This document shows, piece after piece, positions 8,764-17,376 of a stretch of 64,000 nt of DNA. This DNA is from Streptomyces sp. NBC_01241 (GTDB lineage: Bacteria; Actinomycetota; Actinomycetes; Streptomycetales; Streptomycetaceae). How positions within the stretch are numbered: the first letter of the stretch is position 1; every line of letters begins with the position of its first letter. Where the stretch lies: positions 2,700,501 to 2,764,500 of the forward strand of contig NZ_CP108494.1 in assembly GCF_041435435.1 (NCBI RefSeq), given 5' to 3'. Both the position numbers and the translations under genes were made by a program. The notes below the pieces were generated by a model. It was given only the letters and a program-made list of their open reading frames with translations, searched no databases and was not told the origin of the DNA.

Positions 8764-9381
8764 TCATTCGCCGCGGTACAGCTGGCGCTTGTCGATGTAG
8801 CGGACCACACCGTCCGGCACCAAGTACCAGACCGGCTCCCCCTGCGCGACCCTCTGCCGGCAGTCCGTGGACGAGATCGCGAGCGCGGGTACCTCCACGA
8901 GGGAGACCCCGCCTTCCGGCAGTCCGGGGTCCGTGAGCACATGCCCCGGCCGCGTCACACCGATGAAGTGGGAGAGCGAGAAGAGTTCGTCGGCGTCCCG
9001 CCAGGTGAGGATCTGCGCGAGCGCGTCGGCGCCGGTGATGAAGAAGAGGTCCGCGTCACCGTGGACCGCACGCAGGTCCCGCAGCGTATCGATGGTGTAC
9101 GTCGGCCCGCTGCGGTCGATGTCGCTCCGGCTGACCGAGAACTGGGGGTTGGACGCCGTCGCGATGACCGTCATCAGATAGCGGTCCTCGGCCGGGGAGA
9201 CGTTTTTGTGGCTCTTCTGCCACGGCTGCCCGGTCGGAACGAAGATCACCTCGTCGAGGTGGAACTGGGCGGCCACTTCACTGGCCGCCACCAGGTGTCC
9301 ATGATGAATCGGGTCAAATGTCCCGCCCATCACGCCGATTCGGCGCTTTCTGTGGCCGGTAGGCACTTCCTGCTCTCCCAT
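8764..9381 (-). CDS. nadD: Nicotinate-nucleotide adenylyltransferase
   Basis: Converts nicotinate mononucleotide and ATP to deamido-NAD in NAD synthesis. It has 205 residues, normal for NadD. The nucleotidyltransferase P-loop [12 protein letters not shown] lies near residue 20 and the second signature [10 protein letters not shown] near residue 175. ATG at 9381 (MGEQEVPTG) gives a short leader before the core; an upstream in-frame start would add an unconserved Arg-rich stretch. It is followed closely by the LCP-like gene and then rsfS, the usual actinobacterial order. Confidence 0.95.
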   Translation of the reverse strand: MGEQEVPTGHRKRRIGVMGGTFDPIHHGHLVAASEVAAQFHLDEVIFVPTGQPWQKSHKNVSPAEDRYLMTVIATASNPQFSVSRSDIDRSGPTYTIDTLRDLRAVHGDADLFFITGADALAQILTWRDADELFSLSHFIGVTRPGHVLTDPGLPEGGVSLVEVPALAISSTDCRQRVAQGEPVWYLVPDGVVRYIDKRQLYRGE

Positions 9382-9419
9382 GCGTGCAGAGCCTACTGGC
9401 ACAGCTGTACGCCTCCGCC

Positions 9420-9584
9420 TCAGCGGTCGCGGTTGAAACGAGTGGTGATCCACAGCAGGAGCAGCAGCACGACGAACGCACCGCCTCCGGTGAGAAACGG
9501 GCTGAGGCTTTGGTGGTTGCCACCGTGTTCGCCGCCCTCGGCGGCGAGAGTGACCAGCTGGTGCGCGGTGCTCGTGAGGCTCAT
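9420..9584 (-). CDS. Small single-span membrane protein (54 aa)
   Basis: A short reading frame of 54 residues beginning [18 protein letters not shown], followed by a His/Gly-rich stretch and one strong membrane helix (FVVLLLLLW) with a positively charged C-terminal end (TTRFNRDR). ATG at 9584 was chosen; GAAG lies just upstream and AGG further up. The positive-inside rule places the C-terminus in the cytoplasm. It lies 38 bp upstream of nadD and 84 bp downstream of another small membrane protein, so they may be cotranscribed. The function is unknown. Confidence 0.72.
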   Translation of the reverse strand: MSLTSTAHQLVTLAAEGGEHGGNHQSLSPFLTGGGAFVVLLLLLWITTRFNRDR

Positions 9585-9668
9585 CTTCGGCAGGACCTAT
9601 CGATCGGGAGTCGGAAGGAAGACGTCGCGCACATCGTATGCGGGCGTCCCGGGCACGCTCACGCCGAC

Positions 9669-9821
9669 TCAGTCGTTGTTGTCGTCGTTGCGGTATCCGC
9701 GGAGCAGGAGCCAGCCGAGCAGGCCGGCTCCGACGAGCGAGGCGAGCAGCACGATGCGGAGCGTGTTGCCGGGCCCTTGATCCTCGGATGCGGCGGCGAG
9801 CAGAGCAACGGTTTGCGGCAT
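9669..9821 (-). CDS. Small single-span membrane protein (50 aa)
   Basis: A 50-residue protein beginning [16 protein letters not shown], with one membrane helix ([18 protein letters not shown]) and a polar tail ending RNDDNND. ATG at 9821 has a GAGGAG ribosome-binding site nine bases upstream, which favours it over more distal starts. It is probably first in the nadD transcript and divergent from the M48 protease gene. The function is unknown; membrane location is inferred from hydrophobicity. Confidence 0.72.
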   Translation of the reverse strand: MPQTVALLAAASEDQGPGNTLRIVLLASLVGAGLLGWLLLRGYRNDDNND

Positions 9822-9931
9822 GTCGGGCGTCTCCTCAGTTATCCACAGCCCCCCGCACACCGTAGCCCCAGCACCTAGGCTGGTATGTGTCAGGGGGCGA
9901 GCGACATCTCGTACGAACAGGGGGCCCATTC

Positions 9932-11098
9932 ATGACCGAAAGTAGCCACGAGAACCGCGAGAACGTGCCGAGCAGGCAGCGCAGGCGCTTCGCAGGAATC
10001 TCGTCCCGGGCCTACGAACACCCGGCGGACCGCTCGGCTCTGGTGGCCCTGCGCAAGCTGAGCGGTTTCGATACCGTCTTCAAGACACTGAGCGGTCTGC
10101 TGCCCGAGCGGAGCCTGCGACTGCTCTTCCTCTCCGACTCCGTCCGGGTGAGCGACGCCCAGTTCGTCCATCTCAACGAGATGCTGCGGGACGCCTGTTA
10201 CATCCTGGACCTGGAGAAGGTCCCGCCGATGTACGTCAATCAGGACCCACAGCCCAATGCCATGTGCATCGGTCTCGACGAGCCGATCATCGTGGTGACG
10301 ACGGGGCTGGTGGAGCTGCTCGACGAGGAGGAGATGCGGGCCGTCATCGGCCACGAGGTGGGACACGCCCTTTCCGGCCACGCCGTGTACCGCACGATCC
10401 TGCTGTTCCTCACCAATATCGCGCTGAAGGTCGCCTGGATCCCGCTCGGCAATGTCGCGATCATGGCGATCGTTACGGCACTGCGGGAATGGTTCCGCAA
10501 GTCGGAACTGTCGGCCGACCGGGCGGGGCTGCTCGTCGGCCAGGATCTGCAGGCATCGATGCGCGGCCTGATGAAGATCGCGGGCGGCAATCATCTGCAC
10601 GAGATGAATGTGGACGCCTTCCTCGCCCAGGCCGACGAGTACGAGAAGGGTGGCGATCTGCGCGATTCGGTGCTCAAGATCCTCAACCTGCTGCCCCGTT
10701 CGCACCCCTTCACCACGGTGCGTGCGGCCGAGCTGAAGAAGTGGTCCGAGACCCGCGACTACCAGCGGATCATGGACGGCCACTACCCGCGGCGCGACGA
10801 GGACAAGGACACCTCGGTGACGGATTCGTTCCGGGAGTCCGCGACGCATTACGCGGACGCGGTGCGCAGCAGCAAGGACCCGCTGATGAAGCTGGTCGGT
10901 GACATAGCGGGCGGTGCCGGAGACCTGGGCGGCAAGCTCCGTGACAAGTTCACCGGCCAGGGCGGCGGCACGGCCGGCAAGGACGGGGGCGGGGCCGGCA
11001 AGGACGGCGCTACGGACGGCTCCACGGGCTCTGCGAGGCCAAAGGAGTCTGGGGACCCTGACGGACCGGGGACTGCGCCGGGGCCTGCGGGGAGCTGA
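9932..11098 (+). CDS. M48-family zinc metalloprotease
   Basis: A 388-residue peptidase related to Ste24/HtpX. The zinc motif HEVGH is at residues 141-145, the third ligand glutamate lies in SELSADRAGL near residue 192, and a hydrophobic segment (about 155-182) between them probably anchors the protein to the membrane. The last 55 residues are low-complexity Gly/Lys/Asp/Ser. ATG at 9932 (MTESSHEN) has AGGGGG upstream; an earlier in-frame start is less likely. The 3' end overlaps the convergent membrane-protein gene by 89 bp. Role inferred: membrane protein quality control or processing. Confidence 0.9.
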   Translation: MTESSHENRENVPSRQRRRFAGISSRAYEHPADRSALVALRKLSGFDTVFKTLSGLLPERSLRLLFLSDSVRVSDAQFVHLNEMLRDACYILDLEKVPPMYVNQDPQPNAMCIGLDEPIIVVTTGLVELLDEEEMRAVIGHEVGHALSGHAVYRTILLFLTNIALKVAWIPLGNVAIMAIVTALREWFRKSELSADRAGLLVGQDLQASMRGLMKIAGGNHLHEMNVDAFLAQADEYEKGGDLRDSVLKILNLLPRSHPFTTVRAAELKKWSETRDYQRIMDGHYPRRDEDKDTSVTDSFRESATHYADAVRSSKDPLMKLVGDIAGGAGDLGGKLRDKFTGQGGGTAGKDGGGAGKDGATDGSTGSARPKESGDPDGPGTAPGPAGS

Positions 11099-12152
11099 CC
11101 GTCAGCGTTCCGCACAGTGCCGCCGTGGGCCGGCCCGTTGCATACGGGTCGGTTCCCGCAGGGCCGTGGGCGACGGCTCGCTGCCCGGCAAGCAGCGGCC
11201 GCAGCGTACCGGTGGTGTCCGTCGGGCATGCCTGCGGTCCGGCCTGGACGTAGCTGGTGCGGACCTCCAGCCGGTGCAGTCGCAGATCTTCGCGGTCGAA
11301 GCGGAAGACCAGCTCGCGCCGCACGGTGAAGAGCGAGGCGCCGTCCGCCCGTTGGGGTCCCGAGACGGCCGGGCGAAGCGTGTAGGTGAAGGTGTGGTCC
11401 GACACCACTTCCAGGGTGTCCGACCCCGTCTCGGTGTAGCTCAGGGTGCCCCGGACCCGGATGTCCGGACCGGCCAGCGCCACCTTCGCCGGGTCGAACC
11501 GCACCAGCCAGCCGGTCGGGGCATGCTGTCCGTCGTCGTCCGGCCGGTTCATGCTGCGGTCGAACTGGGCCGTCTGGTCCGGGTCGAGCAGCAGTTCCAC
11601 CGGCCGCACCGCATGGCCGGTGAGGACGTCGGGGTCGAGCGAGGATGCCACCAGGTAGTCCTTGACCGTGGTCAGGGCCGCCGCCACCTGGCTGTCCGAG
11701 AAGTTGTCCGTCGCCCGGATCGCGGGGAGGTTGATGCCTCCGGCACCTTTTGCGAACTGCGCGGCGGGGCTCTTCGCAAGGAGATCCGCGGGTGTTCCGC
11801 CGGGCACGGCGGACCGGGGGGCCAGGGGTACGACGGTCGATCTGAGCGTCTCGGCTCTTCTGCCGACGGGCCCCTGGTAGGGATGGCGGAAGCCCATGTA
11901 CACGGCCGTCGCGAAGGCCAGGGCGATCAGGAGGACCAGGGCGGCGGCGGCTCTGGAGCCGGCCCGGAGGCTCCGGGGCGGGAGGCTGCGTACGGCGCGG
12001 GCGTGGTCCCCCATGCGTTCCTCGGCGGAGAATTCCTTCAGCCGTGCAGCACGCACGAACGACTCGTCGAAAACGAGTGACCGGTACTCGTCCTCACCGC
12101 CGCCCGGCGCGTTCTCGGGCGGACCTTCTGGTGGTTCTCCACGGTCTGCCAT
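11010..12152 (-). CDS. Single-span membrane protein, SCO2583-like
   Basis: A 380-residue protein with a cytoplasmic acidic N-terminus, one membrane helix (about 67-87) and a large extracytoplasmic domain of unknown fold (residues 90-370) that contains two cysteines near the C-terminus. Residues 22-47 carry the box SLVFDESFVRAARLKEF, which recurs in the neighbouring protein at 12601-13206. ATG at 12152 has a GGAGAAG ribosome-binding site. The C-terminal end overlaps the convergent M48 gene by 89 bp. From memory this is the family named after SCO2583 of S. coelicolor; its activity is unknown. Confidence 0.82.
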   Translation of the reverse strand: MADRGEPPEGPPENAPGGGEDEYRSLVFDESFVRAARLKEFSAEERMGDHARAVRSLPPRSLRAGSRAAAALVLLIALAFATAVYMGFRHPYQGPVGRRAETLRSTVVPLAPRSAVPGGTPADLLAKSPAAQFAKGAGGINLPAIRATDNFSDSQVAAALTTVKDYLVASSLDPDVLTGHAVRPVELLLDPDQTAQFDRSMNRPDDDGQHAPTGWLVRFDPAKVALAGPDIRVRGTLSYTETGSDTLEVVSDHTFTYTLRPAVSGPQRADGASLFTVRRELVFRFDREDLRLHRLEVRTSYVQAGPQACPTDTTGTLRPLLAGQRAVAHGPAGTDPYATGRPTAALCGTLTVSSPQAPAQSPVRQGPQTPLASQSPWSRP

Positions 12153-12600
12153 GACTTCTCCCGACTCCACGTCACCGACCGGGGCCGAAACGCTTCGCTC
12201 TGCTTCGGCCGAGTGGCTTCGGACAGGGCCTGCCCGCCATGAGTTCGCATGACGTCGCATGACTGCGCATGTACGGACAAGTGAGAAGCCCCCTCGTAGA
12301 GAGGGGTCACACCTTCAGGGTAGGTCGATTACGACCGAGGTAAACGCCGAGCCGCCGGAGAACCCACCGGAGAGTTGCCCGGATGCCCGGAGAACTGCCC
12401 CCGGGATGGGCGCCGGACGTCCCCAGGGCCCGCGCGGGACGAGCTGAGGTCCCTTCGAGGGACGCTTTCCCAGGACATGCGCGGAAGCCCCTGGAACATG
12501 CGCCGGACGCCCTTGGAACCGGACGGGCGACGCGGGGACAGCAGGAGCGCAAGCGGGCGGGACACGGCGTACGCAGGGGGCCTCTGCCCGTCCGGTGGCG
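12153..12600. other. Intergenic region with a short hairpin
   Basis: A 448-bp stretch between two minus-strand membrane-protein genes. A hairpin CCCCTC/GAGGGG (12290-12295 with 12301-12306, loop GTAGA) could end the upstream transcript, and the promoter for the next gene should lie to its left. The remainder contains GC-rich degenerate sequence with no credible coding frame. Confidence 0.5.
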
Positions 12601-13206
12601 TCAGCCGGTGTGGGGGACCGCCGAGACCGTGGGGCGGGGATATCCGCCCGAGGCCGAGGGGAAGGCGTTGGGGGCGGGGCCAGGGGCACTGTCCACGCCC
12701 GTGGTGGCGGGCGGTGGGGCAGGGGCCTGGCGGTTGCCCGAGCTGTTGCGGTAAACGGCGCTGAAGGCCAGCGCGACCATTCCGATGCCCATCAGCACGG
12801 CCAGCAGCCAGGCCACCGGCCGGTGCCAGCGTGCAGCACCCCGGTACGGGCGCAGGGCTCCCCCGTGGCGCCCGTAGGGGCCGCTGCCGTACGCGTCGTC
12901 ATCAGGGTCCAGCGCGTCGTCGTAGGCGCTCCCGCGGCCGTATGCGCCGCCCGGCCCGTATCCCTCGTCGGGGAGTTCGTCGTCCAACGGTCCGCCGCCG
13001 GCTCGCGCCCGGGACGCCTCCGCCTCGGCACGCGCCTGCGCAGCAGCCAGCAGCCGCTCGACGGCGGTGGGTTCATGGATCTCGGCTGCCCGTACGAAGT
13101 CCTCGTCGAACACCACGGAGGCGAAGTCCTCGTCCGCGCCCCCGCGGTCGTCGTCGGGCTCCCAGCCGTCCGGGAACGGCCTGCCCCCCACGTCGTCCGG
13201 CACCAC
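12601..13206 (-). CDS. Single-span membrane protein, SCO2584-like
   Basis: A 201-residue protein. Residues 28-51 hold the box SVVFDEDFVRAAEIHEP, shared with the protein at 11010-12152. A Gly/Tyr/Asp-rich linker follows (about 65-120), then one membrane helix (about 130-152) and a short Pro/Ala-rich outer tail. The start is uncertain: GTG at 13206 and 13203 lie directly after GGAG, while GTG at 13191 is 14 bases away. From memory, the S. coelicolor relative (SCO2584) is part of the spore-wall synthesizing complex with MreB and PBP2; that role is inferred here. Confidence 0.82.
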   Translation of the reverse strand: MVPDDVGGRPFPDGWEPDDDRGGADEDFASVVFDEDFVRAAEIHEPTAVERLLAAAQARAEAEASRARAGGGPLDDELPDEGYGPGGAYGRGSAYDDALDPDDDAYGSGPYGRHGGALRPYRGAARWHRPVAWLLAVLMGIGMVALAFSAVYRNSSGNRQAPAPPPATTGVDSAPGPAPNAFPSASGGYPRPTVSAVPHTG

Positions 13207-13270
13207 TCCAGACTAGACCCGCCGGGTCGTTCTGGGCAGGGAGCCGGCAACATTCACCGGACGCGGACGG

Positions 13271-14554
13271 TCACCGCACGTGGCCGTCGCCCGTGACGAT
13301 GTACTTCGTCGAGGTGAGCTCCGGCAGCCCCATCGGGCCTCTGGCGTGCAGTTTCTGGGTGGAGATGCCGATCTCGGCTCCGAAGCCGAACTGGCCGCCA
13401 TCGGTGAACCGGGTGGACGCGTTCACGGCTACCGTCGTGGAATCCACCAGTTGAGTGAACCGGCGGGCGGCAGCCTGCGACGTGGTGACGATCGCCTCGG
13501 TGTGGCCGGAGGACCAGAGCCGGATGTGCGCGACGGCCGCGTCCAGCGACTCCACGACGGCGGCGGCGATGTCGTACGAGAGGTACTCGGTCTCCCAGTC
13601 CTCCGGCGTCGCCGCCACGACGGTGGCCTTGGACCCCTCGGCGTATTCGAGGACCCGCTCGTCGCCGTGCACGGTCACCCCGGCGTCGGCCAGCGCGTCC
13701 AGGGCGCGCGGCAGGAAGTCCGCGGCAACGTCCTTGTGGACCAGGAGCGTCTCGGCGGCGTTGCAGACGCTCGGACGCTGCGCCTTGGAGTTGATCAGGA
13801 TGTCGACGGCCATGTCGAGGTCGGTCTGCGCGTCCACATACACATGGCAGTTGCCGGTGCCGGTCTCGATGACCGGAACGGTGGACTCCTCGACCACCGT
13901 GCGGATCAGCGAGGCGCCGCCGCGCGGAATGAGGACGTCGACGAGGCCGCGGGCCCGCATCAGTTCCCGCACCGAGTCGCGGTTCTCGCCCGGCACCAAC
14001 TGCACCGCGTCGGCCGGCAGGCCGGAGCCCCCGACGGCGTCCCGCAGCACCCGTACCAGCGCGACGTTCGAGGAGTACGCGGAGGACGAGCCGCGCAGCA
14101 GGACGGCGTTGCCCGACTTCAGACAGAGGGCCGCGGCGTCGACCGTCACATTGGGCCGGGCCTCGTAGATGATCCCGACCACGCCGAGCGGCACCCGGAC
14201 CTGTCGCAGATCGATGCCGTTGGGCAGGGTCGAGCCGCGGACGACCTCGCCGACCGGGTCGGGCAGCGCCGCCACGTCCCGCACGTCGGCGGCGATGGCG
14301 CGGATCCGCTCCGGCGTGAGGGTGAGCCGGTCGACGATCGACTCGCTGGTCCCGGCCTCGCGGGCGCGGGCGACGTCCTCGGCGTTGGCCGCGACGATCT
14401 CGCTCGTCCGCACCTCCAGCGCGTCCGCGATCGCCAGCAGCGCATCGTCCTTCGCCGCGCGCGGCAGCGGCGCGAGGTCGGCGGCGGCGGAGCGTGCCCG
14501 GTAGGCGGCCTGGGCGACCGGGGACATGTTGTCGTACGGCGAGAACGTGGTCAT
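13271..14554 (-). CDS. proA: Glutamate-5-semialdehyde dehydrogenase (gamma-glutamyl phosphate reductase)
   Basis: Second step of proline synthesis: NADPH-dependent reduction of gamma-glutamyl phosphate to glutamate-5-semialdehyde. The 427-residue protein belongs to the aldehyde dehydrogenase superfamily. The catalytic cysteine is in [15 protein letters not shown] near residue 266, and cofactor-site sequences [18 protein letters not shown] and [19 protein letters not shown] are intact. ATG at 14554 starts [13 protein letters not shown]. proB lies about 840 bp upstream with a small conserved protein between, an arrangement I recall in other Streptomyces. Confidence 0.97.
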   Translation of the reverse strand: MTTFSPYDNMSPVAQAAYRARSAAADLAPLPRAAKDDALLAIADALEVRTSEIVAANAEDVARAREAGTSESIVDRLTLTPERIRAIAADVRDVAALPDPVGEVVRGSTLPNGIDLRQVRVPLGVVGIIYEARPNVTVDAAALCLKSGNAVLLRGSSSAYSSNVALVRVLRDAVGGSGLPADAVQLVPGENRDSVRELMRARGLVDVLIPRGGASLIRTVVEESTVPVIETGTGNCHVYVDAQTDLDMAVDILINSKAQRPSVCNAAETLLVHKDVAADFLPRALDALADAGVTVHGDERVLEYAEGSKATVVAATPEDWETEYLSYDIAAAVVESLDAAVAHIRLWSSGHTEAIVTTSQAAARRFTQLVDSTTVAVNASTRFTDGGQFGFGAEIGISTQKLHARGPMGLPELTSTKYIVTGDGHVR

Positions 14555-14643
14555 GCCCGCAGAGTAGTGCGCCCACTGCGGGCATCCCTCACGTATCCCG
14601 TGATGCGAGACAACTGCCCCGAGCCCGTTTCCGAGATGCGGGA

Positions 14644-14720
14644 CGACCACCCCGAGGACGATCACCCCGAGGACGACCAGCCCCGAAGACAGCCGCCCGA
14701 AAACGACCGCCCCGGGGACG
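14644..14720. repeat. Degenerate ~15-bp tandem repeat
   Basis: About five imperfect copies of a unit like GACCACCCCGAGGAC, becoming more diverged to the right. They lie between proA and the 3' end of the small conserved gene, outside both coding regions. Confidence 0.6.
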
Positions 14721-14729
14721 TCGCCGTGC

Positions 14730-15134
14730 TCAGTACGGGTGGACGCCGACCGGGGCGGCCGGAGGCGGTCCGTATCCCTCGGCGACGCGCTGGTGGTACG
14801 TCCCGCGGTCGATGACCTCCAGGCCGACGATCTCCCAGGGCGGAAGCTTGGCGGTGGAGCGGTGCTCTCCCCAGAGCCGCAGCGCGACGGCCGCCGCGTC
14901 GTGCAGATCGCGGGCCTCTTCCCAGTAGCGGATCTCCGCGTGGTCGTGGGCGTACCGGCTGGTCAGCAGGAAGGGGTGGTCGTGCGCGAGCTGTTCGAGC
15001 CCGCGTCTGACCTCCTCCAGCGGAATCGCGGTGCCCGAGACACTGAGCGTGATGTGCCAGAGTCTCGACGTGGTCCGTTCCTCCTCCGCTCCGGCCGGCT
15101 CGGACCGCGTGGTCCGGTCGTCCGCACGGTCCAT
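14730..15134 (-). CDS. Conserved protein of unknown function between proA and proB
   Basis: A 134-residue soluble protein. The polar N-terminus (about 25 residues) is followed by a compact alpha/beta segment: [38 protein letters not shown] and [17 protein letters not shown], ending in a Pro-rich tail. ATG at 15134 was chosen because the upstream extension is Arg/Pro-rich and unlike a protein core. The pattern of short beta strands and charged helices suggests a ferredoxin-like fold, but I do not recognise a characterised family. A link to proline synthesis is suggested only by position. Confidence 0.75.
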   Translation of the reverse strand: MDRADDRTTRSEPAGAEEERTTSRLWHITLSVSGTAIPLEEVRRGLEQLAHDHPFLLTSRYAHDHAEIRYWEEARDLHDAAAVALRLWGEHRSTAKLPPWEIVGLEVIDRGTYHQRVAEGYGPPPAAPVGVHPY

Positions 15135-15328
15135 GGACCGTCTCTCGTCGGACTGTCTCCCGTCGAAGCCGGCACCTGCTCCGACACTGGTCAGGGCCCG
15201 GCCACCCGTTCCTCGGGGCGGCGCCCCCGGGCGCGCTCGTCTCACCGGCGGCCTCCTGTGAATGCGTTTGCTGTGCTGTACCCCGCTGTGCCCCCCGTGA
15301 CAAAGTTGACCAGTCCGCGGCCGAGGTT

Positions 15329-15357
15329 GGGGCGGTTTTCGTGAAGGTCTCCGCCCC
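15329..15357 (-). terminator. Possible terminator downstream of proB
   Basis: GGGGCGG (15329-15335) pairs with CCGCCCC (15351-15357), 34 bases after the proB stop codon. The 15-nt loop is long and there is no U-tract after the stem. Confidence 0.4.
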
Positions 15358-15390
15358 GAGGCTGGACTTTCAGCCGTTTCAGGGCGTCTG

Positions 15391-16518
15391 TCAGGGGTGC
15401 AGGAGGACGAGATCGTCCCTGTGTACGACCTCGCGCTCATATGCCGGACCGAGCTCGCGCGCCAGGTCGCGGGTGGAGCGGCCGAGCAGCTGCGGGATCT
15501 CCTTGGCGTCGAAGTTGACGAGTCCGCGGGCCACGGGACGGCCTTCGAGGTCGCGCAGTTCTACCGGGTCGCCCGCGGTGAACTCGCCGTCGACCGCGGC
15601 GATTCCGGCGGGCAGTAGCGAGCTGTGCCGTTCGACGACCGCCTGTACGGCGCCGTCGTCGAGGGTCAGCGAGCCCTGCGGAGTGGAGGCGTGGGCGAGC
15701 CAGAGCAGCCGGTCCGCCGACCGTCGTCCGGTGCGGTGGAAGTACGTACCGGTGTCGCGTCCGGCCAGGGCGTCGGCGGCCCGGCTCGCCGAGGTGAGGA
15801 CGACGGGGACGCCGGCAGCCGTGGCGATCCGGGCTGCCTCGACCTTGGTGACCATGCCGCCGGTGCCGACGCCTGCCTTCCCCGCGCTGCCGATGGTGAC
15901 ACCCGCGAGGTCCTCGGGCCCGGCCACTTCGGCGACCCGTGAGCTGCCCGGAGTGCTCGGATCACCGTCGTACAGCCCGTCCACGTCGGAGAGGAGGACC
16001 AGGAGATCGGCGCGGACGAGATGGGCGACGAGCGCGGCGAGCCGGTCGTTGTCGCCGAACCGGATCTCGTCGGTGGCGACGGTGTCGTTCTCGTTGACGA
16101 TCGGGAGCGCGCCCATGTCCAGGAGCTGGTCGAGGGTGCGGTAGGCGTTGCGGTAGTGGGCGCGGCGGCTGGTGTCGTTGCTGGTGAGCAGCACCTGGCC
16201 GACGCGCACGCCGTACCGGGCGAAGGAGGCGGTGTAACGGGCGACGAGCAGCCCCTGGCCGACGCTGGCCGCGGCCTGCTGCCTGGCCAGGTCCTTGGGC
16301 CGGCGGAGCAGCCCGAGCGGGGCGAGTCCGGCCGCGATGGCGCCGCTGGAAACGAGGACGATCTCGCGCTCCCCGCCGCTCCTCACCCTGGCGAGCACGT
16401 CGACGAGCGCGTCGACGCGATCCGCGTCGAGGCCGCCGGCCGCGGTGGTGAGGGATGAGGAACCGACCTTGACCACGATCCTGCGGGCCTCTGCGACGCC
16501 CTGCCTTGCCCCTGACAC
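15391..16518 (-). CDS. proB: Glutamate 5-kinase
   Basis: Phosphorylates glutamate to gamma-glutamyl phosphate, the first and feedback-controlled step of proline synthesis. The amino-acid kinase domain spans about residues 1-255 (VVKVGSSSLTT, VSSGAIAAGL, PIVNENDTV, GTGGMVTKVEAA); a C-terminal PUA domain follows (about 275-355). The GTG at 16518 is preferred because GGGG lies six bases upstream; ATG two codons earlier (16524) directly abuts that sequence. The protein has 375 residues, normal for the PUA-containing form. It follows rmlC by 123 bp. Confidence 0.96.
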   Translation of the reverse strand: MSGARQGVAEARRIVVKVGSSSLTTAAGGLDADRVDALVDVLARVRSGGEREIVLVSSGAIAAGLAPLGLLRRPKDLARQQAAASVGQGLLVARYTASFARYGVRVGQVLLTSNDTSRRAHYRNAYRTLDQLLDMGALPIVNENDTVATDEIRFGDNDRLAALVAHLVRADLLVLLSDVDGLYDGDPSTPGSSRVAEVAGPEDLAGVTIGSAGKAGVGTGGMVTKVEAARIATAAGVPVVLTSASRAADALAGRDTGTYFHRTGRRSADRLLWLAHASTPQGSLTLDDGAVQAVVERHSSLLPAGIAAVDGEFTAGDPVELRDLEGRPVARGLVNFDAKEIPQLLGRSTRDLARELGPAYEREVVHRDDLVLLHP

Positions 16519-16601
16519 GTACATCCCCAATGATTCGGCTCCGCCCGGCTCTGGCAATCTACGCCAGCGGCCGGGCGGTACGTCCGTCCGTTCCGCAGCG
16601 T

Positions 16602-16632
16602 GGGATGCGCGACCCGCGCCGCCGCGCATCCC
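16602..16632 (-). terminator. Terminator hairpin downstream of rmlC
   Basis: A perfect 10-bp stem (GGGATGCGCG, 16602-16611, with CGCGCATCCC, 16623-16632) starting nine bases after the rmlC stop. It separates the glycopolymer locus from proB. Confidence 0.6.
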
Positions 16633-16641
16633 GTACGCGGC

Positions 16642-17238
16642 TCAGCGTGCGCGCAGCTGCTCGCGGAAGGAGACGCAGTCTTCGTAGCGGGGCAGCAGCC
16701 CCTGCCGCTCGGCCTCGGCGAGCGTCGGCGCCTGCTCGTCCTTGGGGGAGAGCAACGGCTCGATGTCCTCGGGCCAGGCGATGGCCAGTTCGGGATCGAA
16801 TGGATTGATGCCGTGCTCCCGCTCGGGCGCGTATGCCTCCGAGCAGAGATAGATCACGGTCGCGTCGTCGCTCAGGGCGAAGAAGCCGTGGCCGAGGCCT
16901 TCCGAGAGATACACCGCGTGGTGGTTCCGGTCGTCGAGGCGGACGATCTCCCACTGCTTGTAGGTCGGGGAACCGACCCTGATGTCGACGATGACGTCCA
17001 GGACGGCGCCGCGTACGCACTTGACGTACTTGGCCTGGCTGGGTGGCACATCGGCGAAGTGAAGACCGCGCAGGGTCCCTCGGCGGGACACCGAGCAGTT
17101 CGCCTGGACCAGGCTGAGGTCCTGGTCCGTGGCCGCACGGAAATCCGCGCCGCGGAACCACTCGTGGAAGCTGCCGCGGTCGTCGGGGAACACCTTCGGC
17201 TCGTGGACCCAGGCGCCTTCGATGGACAGAGGTCGCAT
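16642..17238 (-). CDS. rmlC: dTDP-4-dehydrorhamnose 3,5-epimerase-like protein
   Basis: A cupin-fold epimerase of 198 residues in dTDP-L-rhamnose synthesis. The active-site histidine lies in RGTLRGLHFAD near residue 60, a basic/aromatic segment follows (QAKYVKCVRGAVLDVIVD), and the conserved YLSEGLGHGF strand comes later. ATG at 17238 (MRPLSIEGAW) is favoured over the GTG at 17256, which is created by the first unit of a tandem repeat. The gene is separated from rmlDBA by a methyltransferase-like gene and a glycosyltransferase gene but completes the four-gene pathway. A related 3-epimerase activity cannot be excluded. Confidence 0.88.
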   Translation of the reverse strand: MRPLSIEGAWVHEPKVFPDDRGSFHEWFRGADFRAATDQDLSLVQANCSVSRRGTLRGLHFADVPPSQAKYVKCVRGAVLDVIVDIRVGSPTYKQWEIVRLDDRNHHAVYLSEGLGHGFFALSDDATVIYLCSEAYAPEREHGINPFDPELAIAWPEDIEPLLSPKDEQAPTLAEAERQGLLPRYEDCVSFREQLRAR

Positions 17239-17252
17239 GCTGTTCTGCTTTC

Positions 17253-17352
17253 TCACTGCAAGGTGATGCCGGTTTTTTCACTGCAAGGTGATGCCGGTTT
17301 TTTCACTGCAAGGTGATGCCGGTCTTCTCACTGCAAGGTGACGCCGGTCGTT
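17253..17352. repeat. Four-copy 25-bp tandem repeat upstream of rmlC
   Basis: Four units begin at 17253, 17278, 17303 and 17328 with exact 25-bp spacing. The first three are nearly identical (core TCACTGCAAGGTGATGCCGG followed by a T-run); the last one or two differ at a few bases. Each unit carries TCAC and GTGA half-sites around TGCAAG. The array fills most of the gap between the large glycosyltransferase gene and rmlC, where the rmlC promoter or leader should be. It could be an operator array, an RNA element or a simple variable repeat. Confidence 0.9.
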
Positions 17353-17376
17353 GTCGTCGGCTGCTCAGCGGAGGGG

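Noticed and set aside
17253..17352. CRISPR array
   Set aside because: The repeats are directly tandem without unique spacers and there are no cas genes.
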